Shown piece after piece: positions 11,769-21,797 of a DNA stretch of 64,000 nucleotides. The position numbers were made by a program, and so were the translations under genes. Each line of letters begins with the position of its first letter. Positions within the stretch are counted from its first letter, which is position 1. The stretch spans positions 79,305,911 to 79,369,910 of the forward strand of contig CM059198.1 of the NCBI GenBank assembly GCA_030323885.1, read 5' to 3'. The stretch comes from Branchipolynoe longqiensis. Lineage: Eukaryota > Annelida > Polychaeta > Phyllodocida > Polynoidae. The notes below the pieces were generated by a model, which was not told where the DNA came from, searched no databases, and saw only the letters and a program-made list of their open reading frames with translations.

Positions 11769-12049
11769 CTATTATCACTCACCAGCTGTCACTCACCAGC
11801 ACACAAATAGTATTTGTATACACTGATTCTATGGCCTGTTCTCTTTTAAACTATGTTTGAGTGAACGCTGTTGCTTGTTGCAGTAAGGTGCAGTACGTCG
11901 ATTTGTGAAAAAAGATTTCAAAATTCAATGTAATACCGCCGATCGACGTTTTTCGACGTTTTTCGACGTTTTATGTCCCTACAAATACTCATAACCAAAA
12001 AAAAAAATTTGTTCACTAGAACACTACGACAGATAACCAGTCGTTAAAA

Positions 12050-13084
12050 ATGGAGGGAAAGGACGACAAACAGGATAACGAAATGGAAATAACGGAGCAC
12101 GGAGGTAAGCGTGTGGAAATAACGGAACACGGAGATAAGCATATGGATAAGGATGAGATAGTGAGACTGGTAATCCAAACAGTAAAAGAAGAATTAGCGA
12201 AGGGGGGCAAAAACAAAAAGGATATAAAAGTAAATGACGGAAACGGCACAAATGACAATGGAAATGTTGGAAAAAACAAAACACAACCAAGGGACAACGA
12301 CAATGACAATGAATATCAAAACCAACTGCAGGCACTACAGGTAGCATACAACACGTTGCAAATAGAATGCACGTGGTACAAATCTGAGTTTGAGAAGCTC
12401 AAAGAACAAACGAACATCACAAATGAAAACAAAGGTATAAACAATACCAGGACTGCGCCCACGGACAAAAGGAAGCCACCCACGGATACAGCCCAAACAG
12501 AGGCGACAAAAAGTGATGGGAAAAAACTCAGCATCATAATAGTATTAATACATGGCATCCCGGAAAAAGAAGACGAAAACATGGAGAAAACTGTCACAAA
12601 CATGCTAAAAGAAGCAGACTGTGACTTTGGCTGGACGGTAGTGACCAAAGCCTTCCGTCTAGGAAAGAAAATGAAAAAAGAGGCAACACCAAAAAAAACC
12701 ACAGACAACAACGAGCAGACCTCAGACAAAAATAAAGACAAGGAAACCAAAGATACAGAAACCCAAAACACCGAAAAAATTACAAGCAGACCAAGGAGCA
12801 TCAAAATCCAGCTGGAAAAGGAGTCACACAAAAAAGAACTCTTCCAGAAAAAAAAAATGCTCCAGTCAAAAGAAAGCTACAGCAAGGTAACAATGAGGCC
12901 GGTCAGATCAGAAGCCGAAATGCTAAATGAGAAAACGGTACAACAAATGTACACACTTGCAATGGAGAACAAAAACGAAAAAATAAAGTCAATCAAAATG
13001 AAAGGATGCAATATAGAGGTAAATGGAAAAATCTATAAGCCCAACGAATTTGATAAAAATAGAAATAGCAGAAATCACACCTGA
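12050..13084 (+). CDS. LINE ORF1 protein (coiled coil, RNA-binding-like)
   Basis: A 344-aa, lysine-rich protein. The N-terminal third is charged and low complexity; residues ~90-120 (NQLQALQVAYNTLQIE onward) look like a coiled coil. Residues ~165-205 (LSIIIVLIHGIPEKEDENME...) and ~250-330 (RPRSIKIQLEKESHKKELF...) resemble the RRM-like and C-terminal RNA-binding parts of L1-type ORF1 proteins. Its expected role is coating LINE RNA into a ribonucleoprotein. The frame ends just after IYKPNEFDK at an A5 run (13055-13059). Removing one A would continue it straight into the NADAR domain, so this ORF and the next are probably one protein broken by a single-base insertion, or joined by frameshifting. 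Confidence 0.75.
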   Translation: MEGKDDKQDNEMEITEHGGKRVEITEHGDKHMDKDEIVRLVIQTVKEELAKGGKNKKDIKVNDGNGTNDNGNVGKNKTQPRDNDNDNEYQNQLQALQVAYNTLQIECTWYKSEFEKLKEQTNITNENKGINNTRTAPTDKRKPPTDTAQTEATKSDGKKLSIIIVLIHGIPEKEDENMEKTVTNMLKEADCDFGWTVVTKAFRLGKKMKKEATPKKTTDNNEQTSDKNKDKETKDTETQNTEKITSRPRSIKIQLEKESHKKELFQKKKMLQSKESYSKVTMRPVRSEAEMLNEKTVQQMYTLAMENKNEKIKSIKMKGCNIEVNGKIYKPNEFDKNRNSRNHT

Positions 13085-13589
13085 GAAGGCAGCAACTAGG
13101 GAACACACATGGGGAGTGTCTTTCCAAGGACACAACTCCCCTTTCAGCAATCTCTACAAGTGTGAAATCTCTGGAAAGGATGGTAAAAAATATACATCAG
13201 CAGAGCAATACTACAGCTCAATAATGGCAAAATACCATGAGAAACACGACATAATGAGAATGATAGACAACACTGAAAATCCATATACCATAAAGGCAAT
13301 GGCAAAGAAGATATGGGGAACACAGGATTGGTGCAAAACCAATGAAAATGTGCTGGAGGACATCGTCCACGCAAAATTCACACAAAACGAAAGCCTGAAG
13401 GAGAAACTAATAAATGCTCCAGGAAACGCATTCAGGGAATGCACAAAATGCCCATATTGGGGCTCAGGTCGGTACCTGGACAGCGCCAGTGATGGCGAAA
13501 CAGTAAAACAAGGATACAAAAATAAAATGGGGAACATCCTCCAAAAAATTAAGGAAAGCCTGTGCAAGGAAGCAAATACTAATAAATAA
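13023..13589 (+). CDS. NADAR (YbiA-like) domain of LINE ORF1
   Basis: 188 aa from the first ATG in this frame, with homology starting near residue 30. NADAR-family hallmarks are in order: SPFSNLY (39-45), YTSAEQYY (57-64), KAMAKKI (91-97), a W in QDWCK, AKFTQN (117-122), LKEKL, then FRECTKCPYWGSG (137-149). NADAR domains belong to NAD/ADP-ribose chemistry; members act as N-glycosidases on riboflavin-pathway intermediates or ADP-ribosylated substrates. The family residues I would expect to be catalytic (E61, E139 and the WG.G motif) appear present. Only the first ~25 residues overlap ORF1 in another frame. The role in a retrotransposon is unknown; reversing host ADP-ribosylation is one possibility, and that is inference only. 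Confidence 0.8.
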   Translation: MEKSISPTNLIKIEIAEITPEKAATREHTWGVSFQGHNSPFSNLYKCEISGKDGKKYTSAEQYYSSIMAKYHEKHDIMRMIDNTENPYTIKAMAKKIWGTQDWCKTNENVLEDIVHAKFTQNESLKEKLINAPGNAFRECTKCPYWGSGRYLDSASDGETVKQGYKNKMGNILQKIKESLCKEANTNK

Positions 13590-13913
13590 ACAAATAAATT
13601 ATCGAGCAAAAACAAATATGTCATAAGAAAACAAGAAGTAATTGAAAAATTTCACTAACCAAACCCTAAATCATAAGTATAATCAGGTACAACTAATACA
13701 CACTTTAATGTTCATGTCTTCCTCTATGCGCACAGGTAAAAGAAATGGAGGTATGCATGGCTATCTATCAAAAGGGGCCATGTGTGCTGTATGCACCAGC
13801 ACATACACCCCGAATCCATCAATCACTAAGCCAAAATAAAATCAAAACAAAATGAAAAACTCGCGAAATCAAGCAACCACTATCCTAAAAATATTATTTA
13901 AAGTAAAATAAAT
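13590..13913 (+). other. LINE inter-ORF spacer
   Basis: About 325 bp, AT-rich, between the NADAR stop and the ORF2 start codon. Contains short ATG frames (e.g. 13642-13839) without recognisable content. Confidence 0.5.
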
Positions 13914-16746
13914 ATGGTAGAAGAGATTGAATGCAAACTGGGAAGGGGCACACACTTCGCCCACCTAAACTGCCAGAGTGCATCCAATAAAATAGACATA
14001 ATAAAAAATGCATCTAAAAAAAGACAATCTAGATGTACTAACGTTATCAGAGACATGGTTCACTGACAAGCACCAAGACAACACCCTCAATATAGACGGA
14101 TATAGGCTTGTACGTAATGACAGACAGCACATTAATGCAATGAACCAAACAAAGAAAGGTGGAGGGGTTGCCATTTACTGCAAAGCCACCAAAAACCTAG
14201 ACACTGAAAAGCTAAAACAAACAAATCTCTCAAATGAGCATATAGAGCTACTATGGTGCCTAATAAAAAATGAAAAGCAAGCAAATGTAGCCATAGCGAG
14301 CCTCTATAGGCCACCGTCAGGTGAAATTGAAGTATTCCTTGAAGAACTAGAAAAGAGCATAAACACTGTAAAAAAATCAACAAATGCAGAAATCTTTGTG
14401 CTAGGGGACTTCAATGTGAATTACAGCAGCAATGACAAAAATAAACTAATGCTGCAAGCCACCATCAAGATCTTAGGCCTGCAGCAGCTCATCACTGAAA
14501 ACACAAGGCTAAGCAACAATAGCTCAACAATAGACCTAATATTAACCAACTCAAACCATGCCACAAAATGGGGCACTAGAAGCTGGGGTATAAGCGACCA
14601 CGAACTAGTATATGTAACCAGGAAAAAGCTAAAAAGCACAAATCACTATGAATACAAAATGGGCAGGTCCTTAAAAAACTACTCAGAAGATACATTAAAA
14701 AATCATCTGCACCAAAACATAAACAACATCACACAAAACAGAGATGATGTTGATATCTATTGGGACAACATCATCACAGAAATAAGAAAATCAATTGATG
14801 AGATGTGTTCCATGAAGAAAATAAAAGTACAAAAAAACCAAGACCCTTGGGTAGACAAAGACCTGCTAACACTCATCACAACCAAAAGTAAACTGGGTGA
14901 TAAAGCAAAACGCACAGAAACAATAGAAGACAAACTGGCCTACCGCATCATCGCCAGAAACAACTGTCTCAAAGCTGTGAGAACAGCAAAAAAGAAATAC
15001 ATAATAAAGCAGGACAAAGACTGGGGAAGCAACACAAACAAATTCTGGAAAAATGTAAACCTATTATTCCAAAAAAATAACAAAGAAGAACATACAAACT
15101 TCCAAGATAACGAAGGGGCAATGCTCACAGACATAGATGCAGCAAACAAACTGAACAGACACTTTGCCACAATAGGGCAAAAGCTGTCAGAAAAATTCTA
15201 AAAAAGATGGGAAAACAGATCAGGAACTGTGGAGAACGAAATCCCCACCTGCAAAACAGATATGATAGAAGTAAAAAAATTAATAAATGACATAGACACG
15301 AATAAACCAAGTGGAATAGGTGAAATACCAACCAAAATACTGAAAGAGGCACTCCAAGCCATCCCGGCCACCATAGTAGACCTATTCAACATCTCCTTTG
15401 AGCAGGGGCGTTTTATCTCAGCCTGGAAAATGGCAACCATCACCCCCATTCACAGGGGTGGAGACAAACAAAACATGGGAAACTACAGGCCAATATCAAT
15501 TCTTCAAACCCCAGGCAAGCTCATTGAAAAAGTGTTACATAGACACATCAATGAACACCTGGAAAAAAATGATATACTAAACGAAAGACAAAGGGGCTTC
15601 AGGAAACTGCACTCCACATCAAAAACAATAGCTAACCTAACAAATGACATAATGGCATCAATGAACCAAAAACAATTAGTTGGAGCCGCCTTCATTGACT
15701 TCAGCAAAGCATTTGACACAGTAGACCACAAAATACTACTGGAAAAAACTAAAAACCATGGGCATAAAATCCAACACTATGGATTGGATAAGATGCTACC
15801 TGAACAACAGGCAACAGAAAACAAAAATATACAATACACTATCAGACAACCAACCTGTCACATGTGGTGTACCCCAAGGGTCAGTGTTAGGGCCACTACT
15901 CTTTATAATCTATATAAACGACCTTGAAAAATGGTTGCAAACTGAATGCCTCCAACTATATGCAGATGACACAGTCATATACACAAATGGCACCACAGAG
16001 GAGGAGGTAATAACTAAACTAAATAAACTCCTACTAAAACTAGATGAGTGGTGTGAGTCCAACAAAATAACCATCAACACAAGCAAATCAAAAACAGTAC
16101 TTTTCTCGCATAAACAAATGCCAGAAAGAAAATTACACTGTAAGTTAGGAAACCAAACACTAGAAAATGTAGACCATTACAAATACCTAGGCCTTGAGTT
16201 GGACAGCCAACTAAACTACAACCTATGTATAAATAAAATTATACAAAAAGTAAACCACAAACTGTGGCTATTTGCAAAGCAAAGAGACTACATGACACAA
16301 GAAATGTCAATAAAAATCTCCCCTATTTTGACTATGGAGATGTAAACTACATGGGTGCGAGAAAAGAACTACTAAAAAAACTGCAAACACTGCAGAACAG
16401 AGCCCTAAAAATCTGTCTAAGAGTAGACAAGCTGCACCCAACCTATGACATACACAAAAGAACCAAAGTGAAACTACTAGAAAATAGGAGAATAATTCAT
16501 TTGAAAACATTAGCATATAGCTGTAGTCAAAACATTAAACTTCTAACAAAACCACAAAGGGCTACTAGAGCAAATAATGCACCACTACTAAAGCAGACCA
16601 GAAGCCAAATAAAAGCTCATGAGGGAAGCACGCTGGAAATGGCTGCCAAGTTGTGGAATGCCCAAACGGTAAAGGAACGACAAATTCCTGACCTAAAAAC
16701 TTACAAAAAATATCTGTGCAAAATAAGGCTAGGAAACCCCCAGTAA
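13914..16746 (+). pseudogene. LINE ORF2: endonuclease and reverse transcriptase, broken
   Basis: Starts at ATG 13914 (MVEEIECKLGRG). The apurinic-like endonuclease follows: HFAHLNCQSASNK, then after a one-base frameshift at ~14007 LTLSETWF, FVLGDFNVNY and ISDHELV. An in-frame TAA (15199-15201) interrupts the linker. RT follows from 15229: GNYRPISIL, QRGFRKLHST, FIDFSKAFDTVDH, a frameshift at ~15755, then VPQGSVLGPLLF, LYADDT and YKYLGLELD. A third frameshift lies near 16300 before the C-terminal LQTLQNRALK region, ending at TAA 16746. It would nick DNA and reverse-transcribe the LINE RNA at the target. Three frameshifts and one stop make it a pseudogene, although all core motifs remain. Confidence 0.9.
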
Positions 16747-17147
16747 GCTGCAACGCAAAGGGGCATGTAATATGTCACGGCCCACCAGCGGGATGCCCAA
16801 TGGAATGTAACCATGCCAAAAGTAGCCAGATAACACACCACACAGCTACGTACAAGCCTATGATATGTAAATAGGAGTAGGCTAGTCTAGTAATAAGAGT
16901 AGAAAAATAAAAACATATATACCAAGAAAATCCAAAAAAAACTAACATAGGCTACTAACCATACCAACCAATTATCTATCTGCTACTGAAATGCAGGCAA
17001 TCAAATACCTTATCAGCAGCCACTGTGTGGTAAGATAACACCAACACTACAAACTGGCCAGCATTGAAAACAAGCCTGGGTACCCGGGCTTATATGCTAT
17101 GGACAGTATAAATACAGCCTCAATAAAAAAAAAAATTTAAAAAAAGT
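16747..17147 (+). other. LINE 3' UTR and A-rich end
   Basis: Non-coding 3' region, nearly identical in order to 28375-28770 (GCCCACCAGCGGGATGCCCA; AGCCTGGGTACCCGGGCTTA near the end). It terminates in CAATAAAAAAAAAAA plus a few more A/T. The block shared with the truncated copy defines the 3' end of the family. Confidence 0.85.
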
Positions 17148-17240
17148 CGCCATGAGTGCTCAGTCGCAAGTCCATCCCAGTCCTGATTAGACCTTAGATG
17201 TTACCAGGACGTAAAGCTCCAACAATCAACCAAGTGTTCT
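17148..17240 (+). repeat. SINE-A copy, piece 3 of 3
   Basis: GTCGCCATGAGTGCTCAGTC through CCTTAGATGTTACCAGGACG to the CAACAATCAACC tail. This is exactly the part missing after piece 2, so one SINE spans 7842-17240 with two elements inside it. Confidence 0.8.
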
Positions 17241-17366
17241 CCCTGATCTGAACTTACATCTTGCTAGGACGTAAAGCCCCAAGACACAAGATCCTGCCTG
17301 ATGAGCCTTACCAATACCAGCAACAGCGGTGAGTTTTACCCAATAACAACATGCTCACCATTGGGG

Positions 17367-17672
17367 GGAGCCGGACGTAGCTCAGGCGGTAGAGTGTCCA
17401 CCTGTGAATGTGTCCATCATCAGATCGATCATGCTCAGTGGACCCATTTGCAGTTTGGGATATTTTCCGTTCCAAGCAGTGGTCCACAACTGGCTCATCA
17501 AAGGCTCTGGTATGTGCTGTCCAGTCTGTGGGAAAGTGCATATAAAAGACCTCTTGCTGCTTATCGGAAAGACTAGCCTATGTGGCAGCAGCTGGTTTCC
17601 TCCAAAGATAGCCGATGATAACAATCAATGCGCTCTAGAGGCGTCTTTAAATAAAACAAGTTTTGCTTTTTT
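17367..17672 (+). repeat. SINE with conserved central domain, second copy
   Basis: Same family as 6752-7097: GACGTAGCTCAGGCGGTAGA head, CAGTGGACCCATTTGCAGTT, GTGGGAAAGTGCATATAAAA, 3' end AATAAAACAAGTTTTGC. Compared with the first copy it lacks an internal ~35 bp near CCATATGTTTGACATCC. Its tail lies next to the candidate exon on the other strand. Confidence 0.8.
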
Positions 17673-17678
17673 CCTCAC

Positions 17679-17870
17679 CGTTGGAGACTCCTAACTCGTC
17701 TCCAGCCTCTACGGGAGGCAGGCTGAGGGCCACCTTTAGGAGCTGATCCTCTGCGCACTTTGCAGCAAGTTGGATGTCTGACAGCACCTCACACTCAGCG
17801 TCCATGCCCCTGCTGCCCTGCATGTGGCGCATCGCATTGAATGGGCCGGAAGCCAACTCATCACAGGTTG
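17679..17870 (-). CDS. candidate host coding exon (unidentified)
   Basis: On the minus strand a 192-bp open segment is bounded by an acceptor-like TTTTAG and a donor-like G|GTGAGG. It encodes about 64 residues (ATCDELASGPFNAMRHMQ at the start, DIQLAAKCAEDQLLKVA in the middle, SLPPVEAGDELGVSN at the end) and looks helical and protein-like. GC content is higher than the surroundings and it matches no repeat in the window. An alternative is a short chance frame (a TTG-initiated frame covers 17647-17856). I do not recognise the family. Confidence 0.35.
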
Positions 17871-17884
17871 CTAAAATAGCGGAA

Positions 17885-18262
17885 GTAAACTCTTGTTGTT
17901 GATAGTTTTACGTCCTAGCAACAGGATCGTGTGTGTTGGGGTTTTACGACATTATTATCCTGACAGTGTTTTGACAAAGGATTGGCCGGGGGGGGGGGGG
18001 TTGCCTCCTAGTAACATTATGGTCGGATCAAGACGGGTACCGACTTGTGACAGTGCGCACACATGGCGACTTTATAGTGATGCCCCACTGGGAGACCAGG
18101 CTGCAGGCACCATGCCCCGATATCCCTCACAGTGATATTATCCTGATACTGAGCTAAACAGTCCTTGTCCTATCTTAGTAATGTTGAGCGCCGGGCTAGG
18201 AAGCAACAAGTCTCAATTATACAACTTCCGATCTCCCGCATGCGAGGCCGGCGCTCTACCTA
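17885..18262 (-). repeat. SINE-A (minus), with a G-run insertion
   Basis: Reverse-strand SINE-A: tail (TTTTACGTCCTAGCAAC), CGACTTGTGACAGTGCGCAC, GCCCCACTGGGAGACCAGGC, body end GCCGGGCTAGGAAGCAACAA and tRNA-like head to about 18262. Around 17935-18025 extra sequence with a G10 run separates the tail from the body. Confidence 0.75.
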
Positions 18263-18274
18263 TTCGGCCACTGC

Positions 18275-18497
18275 ACCCAGTTGTAATATGTGGAAGGACG
18301 TGGGTTCGAACCCCAGCCGATTCAAATGAAAGCGTTCCAACATTGATACTTGTTGCTACCTAGCCTGTGCCTAGGCACCCACCCACCCACCCACCTGGCG
18401 CTCGGACTTACTAGGATAGTGCAAGCACTGGTTAGCCTGGTATGAGGATACTGTGACTGAGTGGGATATTATTCGATCACGTTGGTGCCGGTGGTTC
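18275..18497 (+). repeat. SINE-A (plus), partial
   Basis: Begins at a B-box-like GGGTTCGAACCCCAGCCGAT and runs into the body. A CACC/ACCC microsatellite (about 18375-18395) is expanded between CCTAGCCTG and GGCGCTCGG. It lies head to head with the preceding minus-strand copy. Confidence 0.75.
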
Positions 18498-18583
18498 CTA
18501 AAATGTTCTACATCCATCGCGCTTTGCAGTTGTACGGTCTGTGATGCATCTGTTATTTCCTGATCGACACCCGTCACATAGCG

Positions 18584-18990
18584 GACCGGGCGCCGTCGCA
18601 GAATCGGTAGAGCGTGGGCCTCGCGTGCGGGAGATCGGCAGCTCGGTTCCTGGTCGAGCCAAACCAATGACTTATCAAATTGATACTTGTGGCTTCCCAG
18701 CCGGGCACTCGGCACTATTAGGATAGGACAAGCACTGGTTAGCTCGGTGTCATGATAATGTGACTAGTGAGTGGGATATCAGGTCCTGGTCCTGGCAGCC
18801 TGGTCTCCACCGAGTGGGACAGCACTATAAAATCGCCATGAGTGTGCACTGTCACAAGTCGGTACCCATCCGGATATTTTGGGGGTTAAATATTGTATTC
18901 ATCTGAATACATATTTTGTCAGCGCCGAGGCACTGGTCTTCCAGCACATGACCTTAGATGTTGCCAGGACGTGAAGCTCCAACAACCAAC
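18584..18990 (+). repeat. SINE-A (plus), with a LINE 3'-end scrap inside
   Basis: Well-preserved head (CAGAATCGGTAGAGCGTGGG), body and tail. At about 18878-18949 some 70 bp are inserted (GTATTCATCTGAATACATAT ... GCACTGGTCTTCCAGCAC). Related sequence occurs at 43288-43340, near the 3' end of the LINE at 43265-45870 (minus), so this may be a minimal 3'-end LINE insertion. Confidence 0.75.
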
Positions 18991-19746
18991 CAACCCATCA
19001 CATGATCCCAGCCGGGTAGCCATCCCCGCCGCCATTAATCTCCCATCAGCTGCGTATGACCTGAGCGTTGTGAGACCAGACGGGCGTCACTTGTCCCAGA
19101 GTGTACCGGGCCATGTCAGCAGAGGGGGTAGGGGTGGGGGTGGAGGGGGACTAATCTATCTCAATGGGTTCGACACAGCTCTACTTCCAGTGGTTCTCTC
19201 CAGCCCGTCGTTAGGAGGCATTATTTCAACTACACTAGTGTCACGGGCAGACTGCGTGTCCAGTCGGTGTATATGTAGATAATATTATATATGTATACTT
19301 AGATATATATACATATATGAAGAGTTCACCTGCAAAACCCCATAAACACCAATCTAAAAAAAGAATTAAAATAAAAGATTATTACCTGAAGGTAATTCTA
19401 ATTCTCACAAATTCGACTTTTCTTGTGATGAGATGGTTATGGAGCAACGAACCATATAATTGGTATGAACAAAATGAACCTTCTAAAGGTAGGGCCTACT
19501 CTCATATATATATCAATTTTTAAATTGTCGTTTACAGAGTTTTGCGCCTGAAATCTTCATAAATATAATATATGTGTTCTCCAGTTGGTGTGGCGCGAAG
19601 GGGGCCCAACCCACCAGTTAACCCGACAGCTGGGAGGGGGGTGGGGCACTCCACCGATGCGTCAAGGAAGAATAGATGTATAGAGTATATGTTCCCCTTG
19701 CATTTACACTTGTATAATGCGCTATCCATAATGTTTGTTTGTTGTG
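18991..19746. other. unassigned sequence
   Basis: No gene or repeat boundary recognised. Contains a G-rich stretch (about 19115-19150), a TATA-rich stretch (19270-19320) and a G-rich purine patch near 19635. The short plus-strand frames carry no domain. Confidence 0.35.
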
Positions 19747-20085
19747 TGTTTGTTGTTGTTTTATGTCCTAGCAACATCTAAGGTCATATCAGGACAGATA
19801 CCAACTTGTGACAGTACGCACTCATGGCGATTTTATAGTGCTGCCCCACTGGGAAATCAGGCTGCCGGCACCATGACCCGATATCCCACTCAGACACATT
19901 ATCCTGACTCCGAGCTAACCAGACCTTGCCCTATCCTAATAATGCCAAGGACCAGGCTAGGAAGCGACAAGTATCAATTTTTAACTCATTGGTTTGACTC
20001 GACCGGGAACCGAACTCACAAACTCCTAATCTTCCGCACGCGAGCCCCGTGCTCTACCGATTCGGCCACCGCGCCCCTTGTATCA
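19747..20085 (-). repeat. SINE-A (minus), near full length
   Basis: Tail TTTTATGTCCTAGCAACATC, then TTGTGACAGTACGCACTCAT, CCACTGGGAAATCAGGCTGC, CAGGCTAGGAAGCGACAAGT and the complete tRNA-like head ending GGCCACCGCGCCCC. Confidence 0.85.
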
Positions 20086-20095
20086 ATAATGTCAT

Positions 20096-20216
20096 GGGGG
20101 TGATGAAAATGGGAAACATTGTACCTAGAGAAAAACATGGGAAATATTGTCCAGGAATTGAACCCATATCTCTTGCATTCCGGCCCAATGTGCTAACCAT
20201 TACACCACCTAGGCTC
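20096..20216 (-). repeat. second tRNA-derived SINE family (minus)
   Basis: On the minus strand: CCTAGGTGGTGTAATGGTTA (A-box-like), then GGGTTCAATTCC (B-box-like), followed by a short body. A near-identical arrangement sits at 26881-26996. The 3' ends share CCCATTTTCATCACCCC. The body after the B box does not restore a tRNA acceptor stem, so it is a SINE and not a tRNA gene. Confidence 0.7.
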
Positions 20217-20277
20217 CCTGATGCAACTACCCTACTCACGCCTTCCTGTCTATGCGGCTCCTTGCCTGAGAGGTCAG

Positions 20278-20690
20278 TGCAGACTACCTACATAGATACA
20301 AACAGAGACTACACATAGAAGACACTACACATAGAATACACTACAAACAGAGACACTACCAATAGAAGACACCACACATAGAATACATTACACATAGAAG
20401 ACACTACAAATAGAAGACCCTACACATAGAAGACCCTACACATAGAAGACACTACACATAGAAGACACTACACATAGAAGACACTACAAACAGAGACACT
20501 ACAAATAGAAGACACTACACATAGAATACACTACACATAGAAGACACTACAAACAGAGACACTACAAATAGAAGACAGTACACATAGAATACACTACACA
20601 TAGAAGACACTACAAATAGAAGACACTACACATAAAAGAAACTACACATAGAAGACACTACACATAGAATACACTACGCATAGAAGATAT
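20278..20690. repeat. 16-bp minisatellite
   Basis: About 25 units around ACACTACACATAGAAG, with variants ACAAATAGAAG and ACAAACAGAG. No coding potential. Confidence 0.95.
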
Positions 20691-20825
20691 GGGAAAACAA
20701 TTGATGTTGATGCATTATGTTATGTATAAGCAACTATGCGATTATAACAAGCAACAACATATATTTGTCTCGAAAAATGTGCAGAAGCTCAATATATAAA
20801 TTTTAATAAGTTAGTCCGCTTCTTA

Positions 20826-21223
20826 AGGCCCTGTCACATTACGGCGTATGGCGGGAGCATATTGAAAACCTACGTAGGTCCTGCGCGTGCCGGCCTATGA
20901 TGACATTTGGTGACCTTTCGGGTGGTTTTGAGCGTATGTGGAACCTACGAGGAACCTACCAGGAGCGTATGGGGAGCGTATGGGAGCGTGCTGTGACATA
21001 GGTCGAGTTTTTTTGAGCATGCACAACAAAATTTGGACGGACGGATATATGAAAGCGTATGGCGGCGTATGCCTCATACGCTTCACATACGCCGGCATCT
21101 GGCGGCGTATGAGTAGCGTATGCGTAGCGTATGAGTAGCGTATACGGCGTATGCCAACGTATATGACGTAATGCGCTTACGCCGCCATACGCTCCCGCAA
21201 AAAACCCTAATGTGACAGCCCCT
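20826..21223. mobile_element. PIF/Harbinger-like MITE 1 (398 bp, TSD TTA)
   Basis: Terminal inverted repeats AGGCCCTGTCACATTA and AGGGGCTGTCACATTA face each other, with TTA on both sides (20823-20825, 21224-21226). A 3-bp TWA duplication is the PIF/Harbinger signature. No transposase. The interior is crowded with the heptamer GCGTATG or its complement CATACGC, at least 12 copies in both orientations. Confidence 0.85.
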
Positions 21224-21226
21224 TTA

Positions 21227-21794
21227 GTTGGAGATGAAGAATAAAACAGGCTCAGTATCCTTTTTTAGACAATGTTATGTTTCATCGACCTATGTAGATT
21301 TACGGTTTAACACAAATGCAATCCATGTTGAAGCATGACGCATGGGTTTGGTGGATTTAGGAGAGCATTAACCCAATATGTCACTCAGTAAGTAGCAGTA
21401 CGGTATCAGGGTGGTGAGTCAGGGGTGATGTGGGGCATAGCGTGGGAATACGTGTCAAAGTTTCAGAGTCGAGAAAAACATTGAATTTTCAAAACAAAAA
21501 CCCTTATTTAGATTTCAACCTACACGTCCAACTGGATTTGTATTAGTTAAGAGCGGCTAACAGGTCCAAGGCCTGTTATAGCTGTATCCTATTGACAGAT
21601 TGATTGATCGATTCATTTAGTAAATATTCGTTGCTACATAGAAGAGTATATATATATACTAAGTCAATTGATTAGAAGCTGTTACTACTGAATCCTATGG
21701 AGTCGGAGATTTGGCAAGCTTGCCAACATTAATTTGGCATTTTACACTTAAATATTTCCTAAGTTAGTCATGCTTGAAGAACATTACTTCAAAC
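21227..21794. other. unassigned AT-rich sequence with one transposon-like end
   Basis: No gene. At about 21677 GTTACTACTGAATCCTATGG resembles the left end of the inverted-repeat element at 27042-27781. Its partner end was not found, so this may be a relic. Confidence 0.4.
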
Positions 21795-21797
21795 TAA

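Larger units (their letters stand above)
11769..17147 (+). mobile_element. LINE with NADAR domain, near full length
   Basis: A 5.4-kb non-LTR retrotransposon inserted into the SINE-A copy whose pieces flank it at 11730 and 17148. It has a ~280-bp 5' UTR, an ORF1 with coiled-coil and RNA-binding-like parts, a NADAR domain in a shifted frame, ~325 bp of spacer, an ORF2 with endonuclease and RT, and a ~400-bp 3' UTR ending GCCTCAATAAAAAAAAAAA. A 5'-truncated relative with the same 3' UTR ends at 28770. The RT motifs suggest a CR1/L2-like lineage in the Jockey superfamily. Frameshifts and a stop in ORF2 make this copy inactive. Confidence 0.85.

Noticed and set aside
14132..16516. Several hydrophobic minus-strand ORFs opposite the LINE
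   Set aside because: Shadows of the A-rich LINE ORF2 read on the other strand.
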